Origin: Desulfuromonadales bacterium
Lineage (GTDB): Bacteria > Desulfobacterota > Desulfuromonadia > Desulfuromonadales > BM103
NCBI GenBank assembly: GCA_029859485.1
Contig: JAOUDB010000063.1
Location: 1-9,637, forward strand
Reading direction: 5' to 3'
DNA length: 9,637 nt
Shown: one piece after another, positions 1 through 6,591 of the stretch
Position numbering within the stretch: position 1 is the stretch's first letter
How the letters are laid out: every line of letters begins with the position of its first letter
Program-made: the position numbers and the translations under genes
The notes under the pieces: model-generated
The model's input: only the letters and a program-made list of their open reading frames with translations
Databases searched by the model: none
What the model was told of the DNA's origin: nothing

Positions 1-1052
1 AGAGCCGAGTCGTCAGCAAGATTGTAAATTACGATTCCCTGGATGGTTGCCAATGGATGGATTTCGTAGGTTGGTGCAACCATCAGGTAGTGGCGACCGA
101 GGAGATAGGTCAGACCTTCCTGCAGGGGGGCCGACAGGAGAACCCTGTTGTAGTCCTTAGGGTTGCCGACACCTGGCCCATTGTAAAGGTATTGGGTGAT
201 CAGAGAAATGCCGCTGCCGAAACGATACCATGCTTCAACGGCTGCAACGGCAAAACTATCATGCAGGTCTCCGCCGGCCTTGTTCGTATCTTTCCCTTCG
301 TAGACACTGAACTCGCCTTTTAGCCCAAGGGGTCCAAGGCTTCCCGCCAGGCCGGCCCCGAACATCGGTCTGTCGCGTAAACTGCCTGTTATCATTAACA
401 GATCGACACCGTAGCGATTGTCCGTCCAGGTTGCCAGTAAGGAGTTGTCGCCGCTGTTTTCGCCCCATACGGCAGTCGCCGCTAGCTGACCGTCCATGCC
501 GTAATTGTAGATGCCCTGCAGTGCGTCGACTCCTCTGCGGATGTCTGTGTCCAGCGCATCCGGGGCGAATGGTGCGATGACATCCAGGGGGGAAAAGATC
601 AGGATGCGTCCGAAACCGACGGCCTGACGACCCAGAGTGACATCCATGTCTCCGCTTCGCCAGTGCAGGTTCAATCGGTCGACCTGAAGAAGGCTGGAAG
701 CGTGATCGCCATGTTGCCAGGTTTTTTCCATATCAAGGTGACGGTTGTAAGTTTTCTTCGGCAGGGTAAAGGCTGATTTCGGATCTCTCCATAGATATTG
801 GTAGTCAAGGGCGGCTTCAAACTGCCAGGCTCGGTCTTGTTGCCAATTCATGTCGAGACGGACGCGATTGCTGGACAGACGGTAGTCAGGGAAAAGCTCG
901 GCAGGGGCTTCCTCGCCGTAGATGTTGAGAGACTTGACAGAGCCACTCCATCGCGGGGCCTCTGAGTAAACAGGAGCGGCTGAAATAAGAATGGCATAGA
1001 AGGCCAAAAATAGAGATTGAAAGAGAGAAAATGTTTTAAACACTCTCTTCAT
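1..1052 (-). CDS. Outer-membrane beta-barrel (porin-like) protein, C-terminus beyond the window
   Basis: Read from ATG at 1052, the frame is open for 350 codons and leaves the window at position 1. The protein starts with a Sec signal peptide: basic MKR, a hydrophobic stretch at about 9-27, and a likely cut after VYS (residue 30). The rest alternates polar and hydrophobic residues, is rich in aromatic residues and has no long hydrophobic helix, as in beta-barrels. A segment near residues 125-162 (RLNLHWRSGDMDVTLGRQ, then GFGRI and SPLDVIAPF) resembles the strand-turn core of DUF1302/alginate-export-like porins; exact family membership is a recollection. The start overlaps the ATPase stop as ATGA, with AAGGA upstream, so translation is probably coupled. 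It is the last visible operon gene and would supply the outer-membrane partner of the ABC system. Substrate unknown. Confidence 0.85.
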   Translation of the reverse strand, partial: MKRVFKTFSLFQSLFLAFYAILISAAPVYSEAPRWSGSVKSLNIYGEEAPAELFPDYRLSSNRVRLDMNWQQDRAWQFEAALDYQYLWRDPKSAFTLPKKTYNRHLDMEKTWQHGDHASSLLQVDRLNLHWRSGDMDVTLGRQAVGFGRILIFSPLDVIAPFAPDALDTDIRRGVDALQGIYNYGMDGQLAATAVWGENSGDNSLLATWTDNRYGVDLLMITGSLRDRPMFGAGLAGSLGPLGLKGEFSVYEGKDTNKAGGDLHDSFAVAAVEAWYRFGSGISLITQYLYNGPGVGNPKDYNRVLLSAPLQEGLTYLLGRHYLMVAPTYEIHPLATIQGIVIYNLADDSA

Positions 1053-1738
1053 CGCCTATCCTTGCTGTCGTCGGCGAGGCGCCCATCCTCGAGACGGATC
1101 ACCCGTTGTGCCTGGGAAATCACCCTGACGTCATGGGAACTGAAGATGAAGGTTGTGCCTTTCTTCTGGTTGAGCTGTCGCATTAGAGCCAGTAGCTCTT
1201 CTGCGGTGTGAGAATCGAGGTTTGCCGTTGGCTCATCCGCCAGAATGACATGCGGGTTGGCGGCCATAGCCCTGGCAATGGCGACTCTTTGCTGTTGCCC
1301 TCCAGAAAGATCGGCTGGCCGTCGATCTTCCAGACCATCAATACCCAGATCGGCAAAGAGCTGGCAGACAATTTTTCTACGCTTTAGTTTCGGAACCTTC
1401 TGCAGCATCAGGGTGAACTCGGCATTCTCCGCCGCCGTTAGGACCGGAATCAGGTTGTAAGACTGGAAGATGAATCCGATATGATGTAAACGAAAGTCAG
1501 CAAGCTTTTTCGAGCTTGCCGTGCAGAGGGAGAGGTCGCTGACGATCACTTCCCCGGACGTTGGCCGGTCGAGGCAACCGATTAGATTCAGAGCTGTCGT
1601 CTTGCCACTTCCAGAGGGTCCTGCCAGTACGGCAAACTCCCCTTCATCGAAAGTGAGCGACACGTCTGTCAGAGCAGGAATCTCCTGGTTGCCGAGGCGG
1701 TAGACTTTAGAGACTTTTTTCAGCTCGATTAAAGACAT
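1049..1738 (-). CDS. LolD/MacB-type ABC transporter ATPase
   Basis: This 229-residue cytoplasmic ATPase has every ABC motif: Walker A GPSGSGKT (40-47), Q-loop Gln92, signature LSGGQQQ (144-150), Walker B VILADEP with catalytic Glu169, D-loop NLD (173-175) and switch His202. Length and the [15 protein letters not shown] segment after the Q-loop are typical of the LolD/MacB/FtsE group, which work with FtsX-like permeases and drive periplasmic work rather than small-molecule transport across the inner membrane. The ATG at 1738 has GAGG five bases upstream. It follows the two permease genes after a 150-bp gap containing a heptad repeat, and its TGA overlaps the ATG of the beta-barrel gene. It most likely energises the two adjacent permeases. 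I do not call it lolD, because the operon differs from the classical lolCDE set. Confidence 0.95.
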   Translation of the reverse strand: MSLIELKKVSKVYRLGNQEIPALTDVSLTFDEGEFAVLAGPSGSGKTTALNLIGCLDRPTSGEVIVSDLSLCTASSKKLADFRLHHIGFIFQSYNLIPVLTAAENAEFTLMLQKVPKLKRRKIVCQLFADLGIDGLEDRRPADLSGGQQQRVAIARAMAANPHVILADEPTANLDSHTAEELLALMRQLNQKKGTTFIFSSHDVRVISQAQRVIRLEDGRLADDSKDRR

Positions 1739-1747
1739 GAAAACCTC

Positions 1748-1775
1748 GGTATACGGTACGTGGTTCGTGGTACGC
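1748..1775 (+). repeat. Four-unit GGNACGN heptad repeat inside the operon
   Basis: Four consecutive 7-base units are visible: GGTATAC, GGTACGT, GGTTCGT and GGTACGC. They lie in the 150-bp gap between the second permease and the ATPase, ending just upstream of the ATPase ribosome binding site. The pattern matches the arrays at 8268-8295 and 8395-8422. It is similar in form to short tandemly repeated repetitive (STRR) heptamers known from cyanobacteria; that comparison is by form only. Confidence 0.6.
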
Positions 1776-1888
1776 GAAAAATAAAATCAGGGCGCATGCT
1801 AACCTGGTTCATAAAGTGTCTCTTTTCGTTTGCCGCTCATGGGGCGCGGATTTTCTCGACCCCTCTAACTCGCTAAGCGTTCGAGTCT

Positions 1889-3121
1889 TTAATGATGTCG
1901 CATTCCTTCCACCGGGGTAATCCGCCCTGCCTTGATTGCCGGGTAGAGGGATGCGAGTAGTGTCAACCCGGTCACGTAACCGGCAATCTTGCTCATCCAG
2001 ACCGGATCCCAACTTGCCCGCATAATTGGATCGAAAACGACCCCACCGAACTCGAGTGTTTCCGGAACAAGGGCCGCCAGGTCAATGCCCCTGTCAACCA
2101 GGTACCAGGTTGCCAAGCTGCCGAGAAGGGTGCCGACCGTAGCGGCGAGCAGGCCGAGCATCAGAGCTTCCGTCATGATCATGATGCGCAGTGTCATAGG
2201 CTTGCTGCCGAGAGCCAGAATGACGCCAAACTCACGCATACGTTCCATAACCGACATGAGCAGGGTGTTGATCACGCCGATCGTAACGATCAGCAGAATG
2301 ATCAGAAAAATGAACTTCTGGCTGGCGTAATCAAGTTTGATCGCATTTGCGAGATTGGGCATGGCGCGCTCCCAATTGACGGCCTCTATCCCGGGATGTG
2401 CTGCAATCAATGTGGACACTTGATCAAGGACCGTTTCCTCATCGTTCGAGTTGGCCAAGATGACGGACAACTCATGAACAGAACCGGAACTCCCGGTAAG
2501 CAGTCCGGCGCGCTCAAGGCCTACCATGATCAGCGAGCCGTCGATGTCCTTCATGCCGGATTTGACCACTCCTCGAACACGCAGGAGTTCACTGTGTAGT
2601 GTGCCGTCCTGGTGCTGAGCGGTGACGACAAACTTTTGGCCGGGTTTGATCTGCAGCTCGTCAAGCAGGCGAACTCCGATCACGGCATCGCGTGAATCGG
2701 TAGCACGAACCATGCTGTCTGCAGTCAGCGCCTTGAGAAAAGGGTTGATCCCCCTCTCTCGTTGCGGATCTACGCCGATGACCATAACGCCTCTGCTTTC
2801 TCTGCTCGACTGGGCCAGTGCGGGGATATAGAGGCGAGGCAAGACCTCTTCAACGCCGGCAATTGCGGCAATCTCCGTAATCAGGTTACGGCCCGTGAAA
2901 TGCAAGGTTTCGTCTCGACTCTCAAGGTAGTTCTGTCGATAGACTGCAATATGACCTGAGCCGGCTCTGACGCCACTGTCAACCATGCCGGCATAAACCC
3001 CGTAAGAAAGATTGTGTGCTGCCTGCACCAGCATAATGCTGAAAGCAATTGCCGCCAGGGTTATGATGGTGCGCCTTCTGTTACGCCAGAGGTTTTTCCA
3101 GGCCAGAAATAGATGATCCAT
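1889..3121 (-). CDS. FtsX/MacB-family ABC permease (second of the pair)
   Basis: The 410-residue protein has the MacB/LolC/LolE plan. A basic N-terminus (WRNRRR) leads into one transmembrane helix at about 19-38. A long periplasmic domain follows (about 40-268; MacB_PCD-like, with VIGVDP and AVIGVRLLDEL segments). Then come three helices at about 270-290, 316-342 and 377-396, the FtsX domain. The segment MSVMERMREFGVILALGSKP after the second helix is the conserved cytoplasmic coupling region that contacts the ATPase. ATG at 3121 is preceded by AGGA overlapping the stop of the upstream permease gene, with an 8-bp gap. It is clearly related to the upstream permease but divergent, so a heterodimer like LolC/LolE is likely. 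It works with the adjacent ATPase; the substrate (lipoprotein, lipid or other) is not shown by the sequence. Confidence 0.93.
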   Translation of the reverse strand: MDHLFLAWKNLWRNRRRTIITLAAIAFSIMLVQAAHNLSYGVYAGMVDSGVRAGSGHIAVYRQNYLESRDETLHFTGRNLITEIAAIAGVEEVLPRLYIPALAQSSRESRGVMVIGVDPQRERGINPFLKALTADSMVRATDSRDAVIGVRLLDELQIKPGQKFVVTAQHQDGTLHSELLRVRGVVKSGMKDIDGSLIMVGLERAGLLTGSSGSVHELSVILANSNDEETVLDQVSTLIAAHPGIEAVNWERAMPNLANAIKLDYASQKFIFLIILLIVTIGVINTLLMSVMERMREFGVILALGSKPMTLRIMIMTEALMLGLLAATVGTLLGSLATWYLVDRGIDLAALVPETLEFGGVVFDPIMRASWDPVWMSKIAGYVTGLTLLASLYPAIKAGRITPVEGMRHH

Positions 3122-3129
3122 ATCGGTCC

Positions 3130-4353
3130 TTAATCCTCGCGTACCGCAACCACGGGATCGAGCCGCGCGGCTCGGTTGGCGGGCAGAAAGCCGGCAATCA
3201 GGCTGACGAGTAGCAGCATGCCGGCCGGGACCAGAAAGTTGGCGACTTCAAAGACAGCGTGCAGACGGGGCAGGATGGTTCCCCCGGCATAGGTGATTGG
3301 CGTGATGTATGTGGTGAGGTCGATGCCAACCTGCTGCATGTAAAGGGTCATCAGAGCTCCACAGAACAGGCCGATAGTCAAAGCAATACCCCCAAGAAAC
3401 AAGGTCTCCAATAACACCAGGCTGCGGATTGCCATAGGTCGCATTCCCTGGGCCATGAGAATGCCGAACTCACGGGTGCGTTCCATAACAGACATGAAAA
3501 AGGTGTTGAGAATGCCGAGACCCGTGGCCAGGTAAAGGATCGTGACGATGATCATGCGGCTGACCCCATAGGCCGCTATGACTTCACGCATCTCCGGCAG
3601 TAAATCGCCCCAAGCCAGGACCTCTGTGTTCTCTGGCAAGTTTGGACCAAGTCGATCGGCCATCTCTGCGGCTAGCATGGGGTTAGCGAGGATCATAGCG
3701 ACTTCGTGGATACGGCCGGGTAGGACCATTACGTCCTGTAGCCAGGGCAATGGAGCCAGCACCAGGCTGTTGTCGTTACGGCTGTCGCCGGTGGCAAAGA
3801 CTCCTCGCACGATCAGAAGATCATTGCCTATCGATCCATCAGCAGCCTGAGTGACGAAGACCAGTTCGTCCCCTGGCTTGAGTTTCATTTTGTTCGCAAG
3901 CCCCTGGCCGATCATTGCGCCGTTCCGATCTTCCAGCTTCGGGTAATACCCGGCTGTTATCTTGTTTCGTAGCGAGGTGACCTGCTGTTCAAACTCCGGA
4001 ATAATGCCGAGGAGTTCGACAGGTTGACTGCTGAGCTGCCTGGAGAGTAAACCGAAGCTGCGTAAACGCGGTGATCTTGCCAGTATTTCAGGTTCGTTCA
4101 TAAGTGCTGGATGGTTTACGATGTCGACAGAGAGATTGGCGAAAAGATCCCGGCGAAGATGGTATTCGGGTTGAGCAAGCACCAGGTGCCCGTAATATTG
4201 CTCGGTCGCCGAGGCGAGCATGTCTTTAAACATTCCTGAGAAGACACCCAACGCAAGGATCAGCAAGGCTGCGGAGACCACCATTGCAGAAAGGGTCAAA
4301 AGGGTGCGCCTGCGGTTGCGCCAGAGATTTCGAAAGGCCAGTGATAGCAGCAT
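3130..4353 (-). CDS. FtsX/MacB-family ABC permease (first of the pair)
   Basis: This inner-membrane permease of 407 residues has the same four-helix layout as its downstream neighbour: helix 1 at about 18-39, a periplasmic domain of about 220 residues, and helices at about 267-286, 313-338 and 373-392. MSVMERTREFGILMAQGMRP after helix 2 is the FtsX coupling motif, and the C-terminus PANRAARLDPVVAVRED is typical (AAR..PV..). I chose the ATG at 4353, two bases after the LolA-like stop. A TTG at 4359 overlapping that stop would add two residues and is possible, and the SD is weak at either start. Near-contact with the upstream gene implies translational coupling. N-termini of both permeases (FRNLWRNRRRT and WKNLWRNRRRT) are nearly the same, which suggests an ancient duplication and a heterodimeric transporter. 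Confidence 0.93.
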   Translation of the reverse strand: MLLSLAFRNLWRNRRRTLLTLSAMVVSAALLILALGVFSGMFKDMLASATEQYYGHLVLAQPEYHLRRDLFANLSVDIVNHPALMNEPEILARSPRLRSFGLLSRQLSSQPVELLGIIPEFEQQVTSLRNKITAGYYPKLEDRNGAMIGQGLANKMKLKPGDELVFVTQAADGSIGNDLLIVRGVFATGDSRNDNSLVLAPLPWLQDVMVLPGRIHEVAMILANPMLAAEMADRLGPNLPENTEVLAWGDLLPEMREVIAAYGVSRMIIVTILYLATGLGILNTFFMSVMERTREFGILMAQGMRPMAIRSLVLLETLFLGGIALTIGLFCGALMTLYMQQVGIDLTTYITPITYAGGTILPRLHAVFEVANFLVPAGMLLLVSLIAGFLPANRAARLDPVVAVRED

Positions 4354-4355
4354 GG

Positions 4356-5111
4356 TCAAGGTGATTCGAGGTTCCGTAGAGAAAAATAGCTTTCATCCAA
4401 GTCCAGGTCGTAAACCAGTTCCCGGTAATGGAGTACGGTCATTTCATCAGGTTTTTCCAGGGGCAAAACGGTTAAGCGTAAGGGGACGATCCGTTCACCG
4501 ATCTGCTGGATGTCATCAAAATGAATTTCGCGAACGCGGACCATCTCTTCGTCAAAGTAATCGATTTGTTCGGGAACCTGCGGGGTTTTACGAACACGGT
4601 AGACAATTTTCCCCCAAACCACCGCGGCGTCCTCTTTTGGCAGGCACTCGATGACATAGTTGGTCTCGGTCTCTTCAAGTAGCCGCAGATGAAAGTCTTC
4701 ATCGATATGGTTGGCTTTAACCAGGTCGTCGTTGGTGATGTGGCTACCCATCCAGCTGCCACCCATCATCGAAGGCGGCACTTTGATAATGCGATCGACC
4801 TTGGGGAGGTAGTTCCAAACTTCGCGGTTCCTCTTGAGAGTCGCAACGCCACGTTCCTTGGCTGGCTCGAGGATGCGGACCAGGAAATAATCGCGCTCCA
4901 GCGACCAGGCCTCCATCTCCAGGGTCCTCTCCCAATGGGAGGTCTTGACCTGCATGGTCGTGCGGGCTCGAGAAGAGGTGCCCATGTACTGTTGCTCAAC
5001 CTCGCGAATCACTGACTGGATGTCCAGCGCCAGGGCTGCACCCGATAGTATGGGCAGGAGAATCAAGAGCGGCAGGAGCTTTCTAATCAATGAAGTGTGG
5101 TATATGGACAT
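4356..5111 (-). CDS. Secreted LolA-like outer membrane lipoprotein-sorting family protein
   Basis: The 251-residue protein has a signal peptide: RK followed by a Leu-rich core (11-24), with a probable cut after ALA at 26-28. There is no lipobox Cys, so a soluble periplasmic protein is expected. The segment at 99-132 (WNYLPKVDRIIKVPP, then SWMGSHITNDDLVK) is the hallmark of the LolA-like family Pfam PF17131, often annotated outer membrane lipoprotein-sorting protein. That family shares the open beta-barrel fold of LolA/LolB, which binds acyl chains in a hydrophobic cavity. It is the first gene of the operon, followed at 2 bp by a permease, so it probably receives cargo from, or hands it to, the FtsX/LolD-type transporter. 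The ATG at 5111 has GGGAAG nearby as SD. Length is normal for the family. The cargo cannot be inferred. Confidence 0.9.
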   Translation of the reverse strand: MSIYHTSLIRKLLPLLILLPILSGAALALDIQSVIREVEQQYMGTSSRARTTMQVKTSHWERTLEMEAWSLERDYFLVRILEPAKERGVATLKRNREVWNYLPKVDRIIKVPPSMMGGSWMGSHITNDDLVKANHIDEDFHLRLLEETETNYVIECLPKEDAAVVWGKIVYRVRKTPQVPEQIDYFDEEMVRVREIHFDDIQQIGERIVPLRLTVLPLEKPDEMTVLHYRELVYDLDLDESYFSLRNLESP

Positions 5112-5153
5112 CTTCTCTTCCCACCTTTTGAATAAGTGCGAGCAGTTAACTGA

Positions 5154-5162
5154 AGAATATCA
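5154..5162 (-). promoter_or_regulatory. Candidate extended -10 promoter of the export operon
   Basis: On the minus strand the sequence reads TGATATTCT, a TGn plus a -10 hexamer differing from TATAAT at two positions. It lies about 45 bases upstream of the LolA-like start and just after a T8 tract. No good -35 box is seen at 16-18 bases. It would give a leader of roughly 35 nt. It rests on pattern match only. Confidence 0.4.
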
Positions 5163-5215
5163 CAAAAAAAATCATTTCGTGGCTGACGGAGATCTTGGGA
5201 GAAGTGGAGGAGTGA

Positions 5216-5247
5216 GTGCAACAGATTAACCCTCTGTTGCACTTTTT
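5216..5247 (+). terminator. Terminator-like hairpin on the plus strand
   Basis: A perfect 10-bp stem (GTGCAACAGA and TCTGTTGCAC, 7-nt loop) is followed directly by TTTTT. It has the form of an intrinsic terminator for plus-strand transcripts, but no plus-strand gene lies to its left. Its role may be to stop antisense transcription, or it may be just one half of the repeat element. Confidence 0.35.
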
Positions 5248-5280
5248 GTTGGCTTTAGCAGTTCTTTAAGGACAAAAGCC

Positions 5281-5312
5281 AAAAAGCGCAACAGATTAAT
5301 CATCTGTTGCAC
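5281..5312 (-). terminator. Probable intrinsic terminator of the methyltransferase gene
   Basis: Read on the minus strand, GTGCAACAGAT and ATCTGTTGCGC form an 11-bp stem with one G-U pair and a 5-nt loop, followed immediately by five T. It begins about 62 nt after the methyltransferase TAG. Its position and form fit an intrinsic terminator that separates this gene from the export operon. Confidence 0.6.
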
Positions 5313-5373
5313 TCATACTGTAAAAATCTAACCCAAAAATTGTAGGACTTGTCAACTGTGTCCGTACTTTTGG

Positions 5374-6162
5374 CTACTTCTTTGGCGGCCGGCTGGCATA
5401 AACCAACACCTTACGGTCTGTGTAGGCTTCAACTTCTCCGGCAAAGGTTTCGATCTGGAAATAATCCTGAACCTTATCAGGAGCGTCAACGAAAAATTTA
5501 TTGAGCGCGGCAATCCCTTCGCGGTTAAGTCCTGCCCGTTTTGCCCAGGTTGGAAAGTCGTGGGTTTTAGGAACAGTGACTGTCTCGTGCAGTATAAAGC
5601 CAGCTTCCTGTACCATCTCTTGCCATTTCTCTTCCGTGTAGGCCTGTATGTGCGTCGGGTCGCGCATCTTCTCCATTTCCTGGTACCACTCAGCAATCTC
5701 CGGGTCATTGGGCAGCATTGTGTCTACGATGGCAATTCGACCGCCACGACGCAAGACGCGATGGAATTCATTCAGTGCCCGTGCGACATCAGGAAAATGA
5801 TGTGGAGCGACACGGCAGGTCAGTAGAGTAAAGGCACCAGCGGGGAAGGGTAAATCTTCAGCGTCCGCTTCACGAAAAGTGATATTGTCAACACTGCCTT
5901 CGTCACTGATATGCTCCTGAGCTTTTTTCAGCATAACCATGGTCAGGTCAGAAGCGACTACGCTACGAACCAGTGGAGAAAAACGGAGAGCCGTGTGCCC
6001 GCCGCCACAGGCTACGTCGAGCATATTATCGTCAGGCATCGGCTGCAGCAGACGTACCATCTCTTCAAGGTCGTTGCCGCTGGCAAAGCCTTTGTCATGG
6101 ATGTAGCCATCGGCTGCGCGGCCGAACTGTTCCCTGATTCTGTTCTTGAATTCACGAGTCAT
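5374..6162 (-). CDS. Class I SAM-dependent methyltransferase, YcgJ/UbiE type
   Basis: This 262-residue cytoplasmic protein has the Rossmann-like SAM fold: motif I LDVACGGGHTA (48-58), the acidic residue of motif II (Asp72 in VVASDLT), ADAEDLPFP (99-107) and TCRVAPHHFPD (115-125), then a post-motif HRVLRRGGRIAIVDT. The GGGHTAL and TCR.A.HHF strings match the YcgJ-like group as I recall it. The methyl acceptor is unknown. It lacks the Cys arrangement expected of an ArsM arsenite methyltransferase: only two Cys are present in the first 150 residues, one of them in motif I. Start ATG 6162 is well supported by AAGGAGG ten bases upstream. The gene is monocistronic in appearance, with its own promoter and a hairpin terminator, and divergent from the ArsP-type permease. 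Confidence 0.92.
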   Translation of the reverse strand: MTREFKNRIREQFGRAADGYIHDKGFASGNDLEEMVRLLQPMPDDNMLDVACGGGHTALRFSPLVRSVVASDLTMVMLKKAQEHISDEGSVDNITFREADAEDLPFPAGAFTLLTCRVAPHHFPDVARALNEFHRVLRRGGRIAIVDTMLPNDPEIAEWYQEMEKMRDPTHIQAYTEEKWQEMVQEAGFILHETVTVPKTHDFPTWAKRAGLNREGIAALNKFFVDAPDKVQDYFQIETFAGEVEAYTDRKVLVYASRPPKK

Positions 6163-6191
6163 TAGCAGAACTCCTCCTTGATTAACGACAG

Positions 6192-6200
6192 ATTATAACA
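6192..6200 (-). promoter_or_regulatory. Extended -10 promoter of the methyltransferase gene
   Basis: On the minus strand the sequence is TGTTATAAT, a perfect TGn extension plus consensus TATAAT. It lies about 30 bases upstream of the ATG, giving a predicted leader near 23 nt that includes the AAGGAGG site at 6173-6179. A CTGACA lies 21 bases upstream of the -10, too far for a usual -35, so the extended -10 would carry recognition. Confidence 0.6.
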
Positions 6201-6424
6201 TCAGTTACCAAAAAAGCTTGTCAGGAAAAGCACCTTCTGGTAATAAAATTCGTTTCTTGTCGACTTTTTAATGCATCCTATCCTGCTTGGCAAGGTCAAT
6301 CTGTATATTATCTCTTGTTGATAAGTTGCCAAACGGCCTTTATTGTCGCCTTTGAAGAGTTTCTTCTCCTGTTTTTTGCGTGTCTTGTCCTTTTAGACCA
6401 ACCAGCTTTGTGTGGAAGATAAAG

Positions 6425-6440
6425 CGGAACGGCTCTTGCT
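6425..6440 (+). promoter_or_regulatory. Candidate sigma-54 (RpoN) promoter for the permease
   Basis: The sequence CGGAACG-GCTC-TTGCT compares with the sigma-54 consensus TGGCACG-N4-TTGCW. It matches 5 of 7 in the -24 block and all of the -12 block, and the essential GG and GC dinucleotides are exactly 10 bases apart. Transcription would begin near 6451 and give a leader of about 140 nt. No enhancer-binding regulator is encoded in the window. Confidence 0.4.
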
Positions 6441-6591
6441 AGTGTGATAGGCGTTGTTTCTTTGTTGCCTTGAATATACTCATTTTCCTGCTGGTTAAGG
6501 CTGTTTTCGGGTCAGAAAGCTGTCCTGTCGACATCGAACAGACAGAAACCTGACCACGGAGAGTGTCAACCTCTCGACACGGAATGGATTG

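Larger units (their letters stand above)
5214..5314. repeat. 101-bp quasi-palindrome with two near-identical hairpins
   Basis: The outer arms GAGTGCAACAGA (5214-5225) and TCTGTTGCACTC (5303-5314) are perfect 12-bp inverted repeats. Inside are two self-complementary units. One is 5216-5242, with 10-bp perfect arms around TTAACCC; the other is 5286-5312, with 11-bp arms and one mismatch. Their centres are 70 bp apart. Further in, GGCTTT (5251-5256) pairs with AAAGCC (5275-5280). Each hairpin has a run of five T on its inner side, on opposite strands. It could be a REP-type doublet, a MITE-like remnant, a pair of facing terminators, or paired operators upstream of the export-operon promoter. Confidence 0.75.
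6163..6591. other. Divergent intergenic region between methyltransferase and permease genes
   Basis: About 430 bases contain no gene I can support. The left end holds the minus-strand promoter and SD of the methyltransferase. Two odd palindromes, TTGGCAA (6287-6293) and TTGCCAA (6326-6332), lie 39 bp apart. A sigma-54-like promoter is at 6425-6440 on the plus strand, with a weak alternative sigma-70 -10 (TATACT, 6475-6480; TTGTTT 15 bp upstream). Close to the permease start, GTGTC (6563-6567) can pair with GACAC (6576-6580), and the overlapping GAGAG (6559-6563) can pair with CTCTC (6571-6575); only one can form at a time. Confidence 0.6.

Noticed and set aside
57..323. Plus-strand open frame opposite the outer-membrane barrel gene
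   Set aside because: It lies fully antisense to a long frame with signal peptide and porin features, and its translation shows no family pattern.
1889..4353. Calling the permease/ATPase genes lolC, lolD and lolE
   Set aside because: The operon has a LolA-like PF17131 protein and an outer-membrane barrel, and both permeases are equally close to MacB/FtsX relatives, so a specific Lol name would over-claim.
4357..4359. TTG start for the first permease, overlapping the LolA-like stop
   Set aside because: An ATG six bases further on gives the same domain and a better initiation codon; TTG is kept only as an alternative.
5374..6162. Methyltransferase as an arsenite methyltransferase (ArsM) paired with the ArsP-type permease
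   Set aside because: Motifs match the YcgJ/UbiE type, and the conserved Cys set of ArsM is not present; divergent neighbours alone do not support it.
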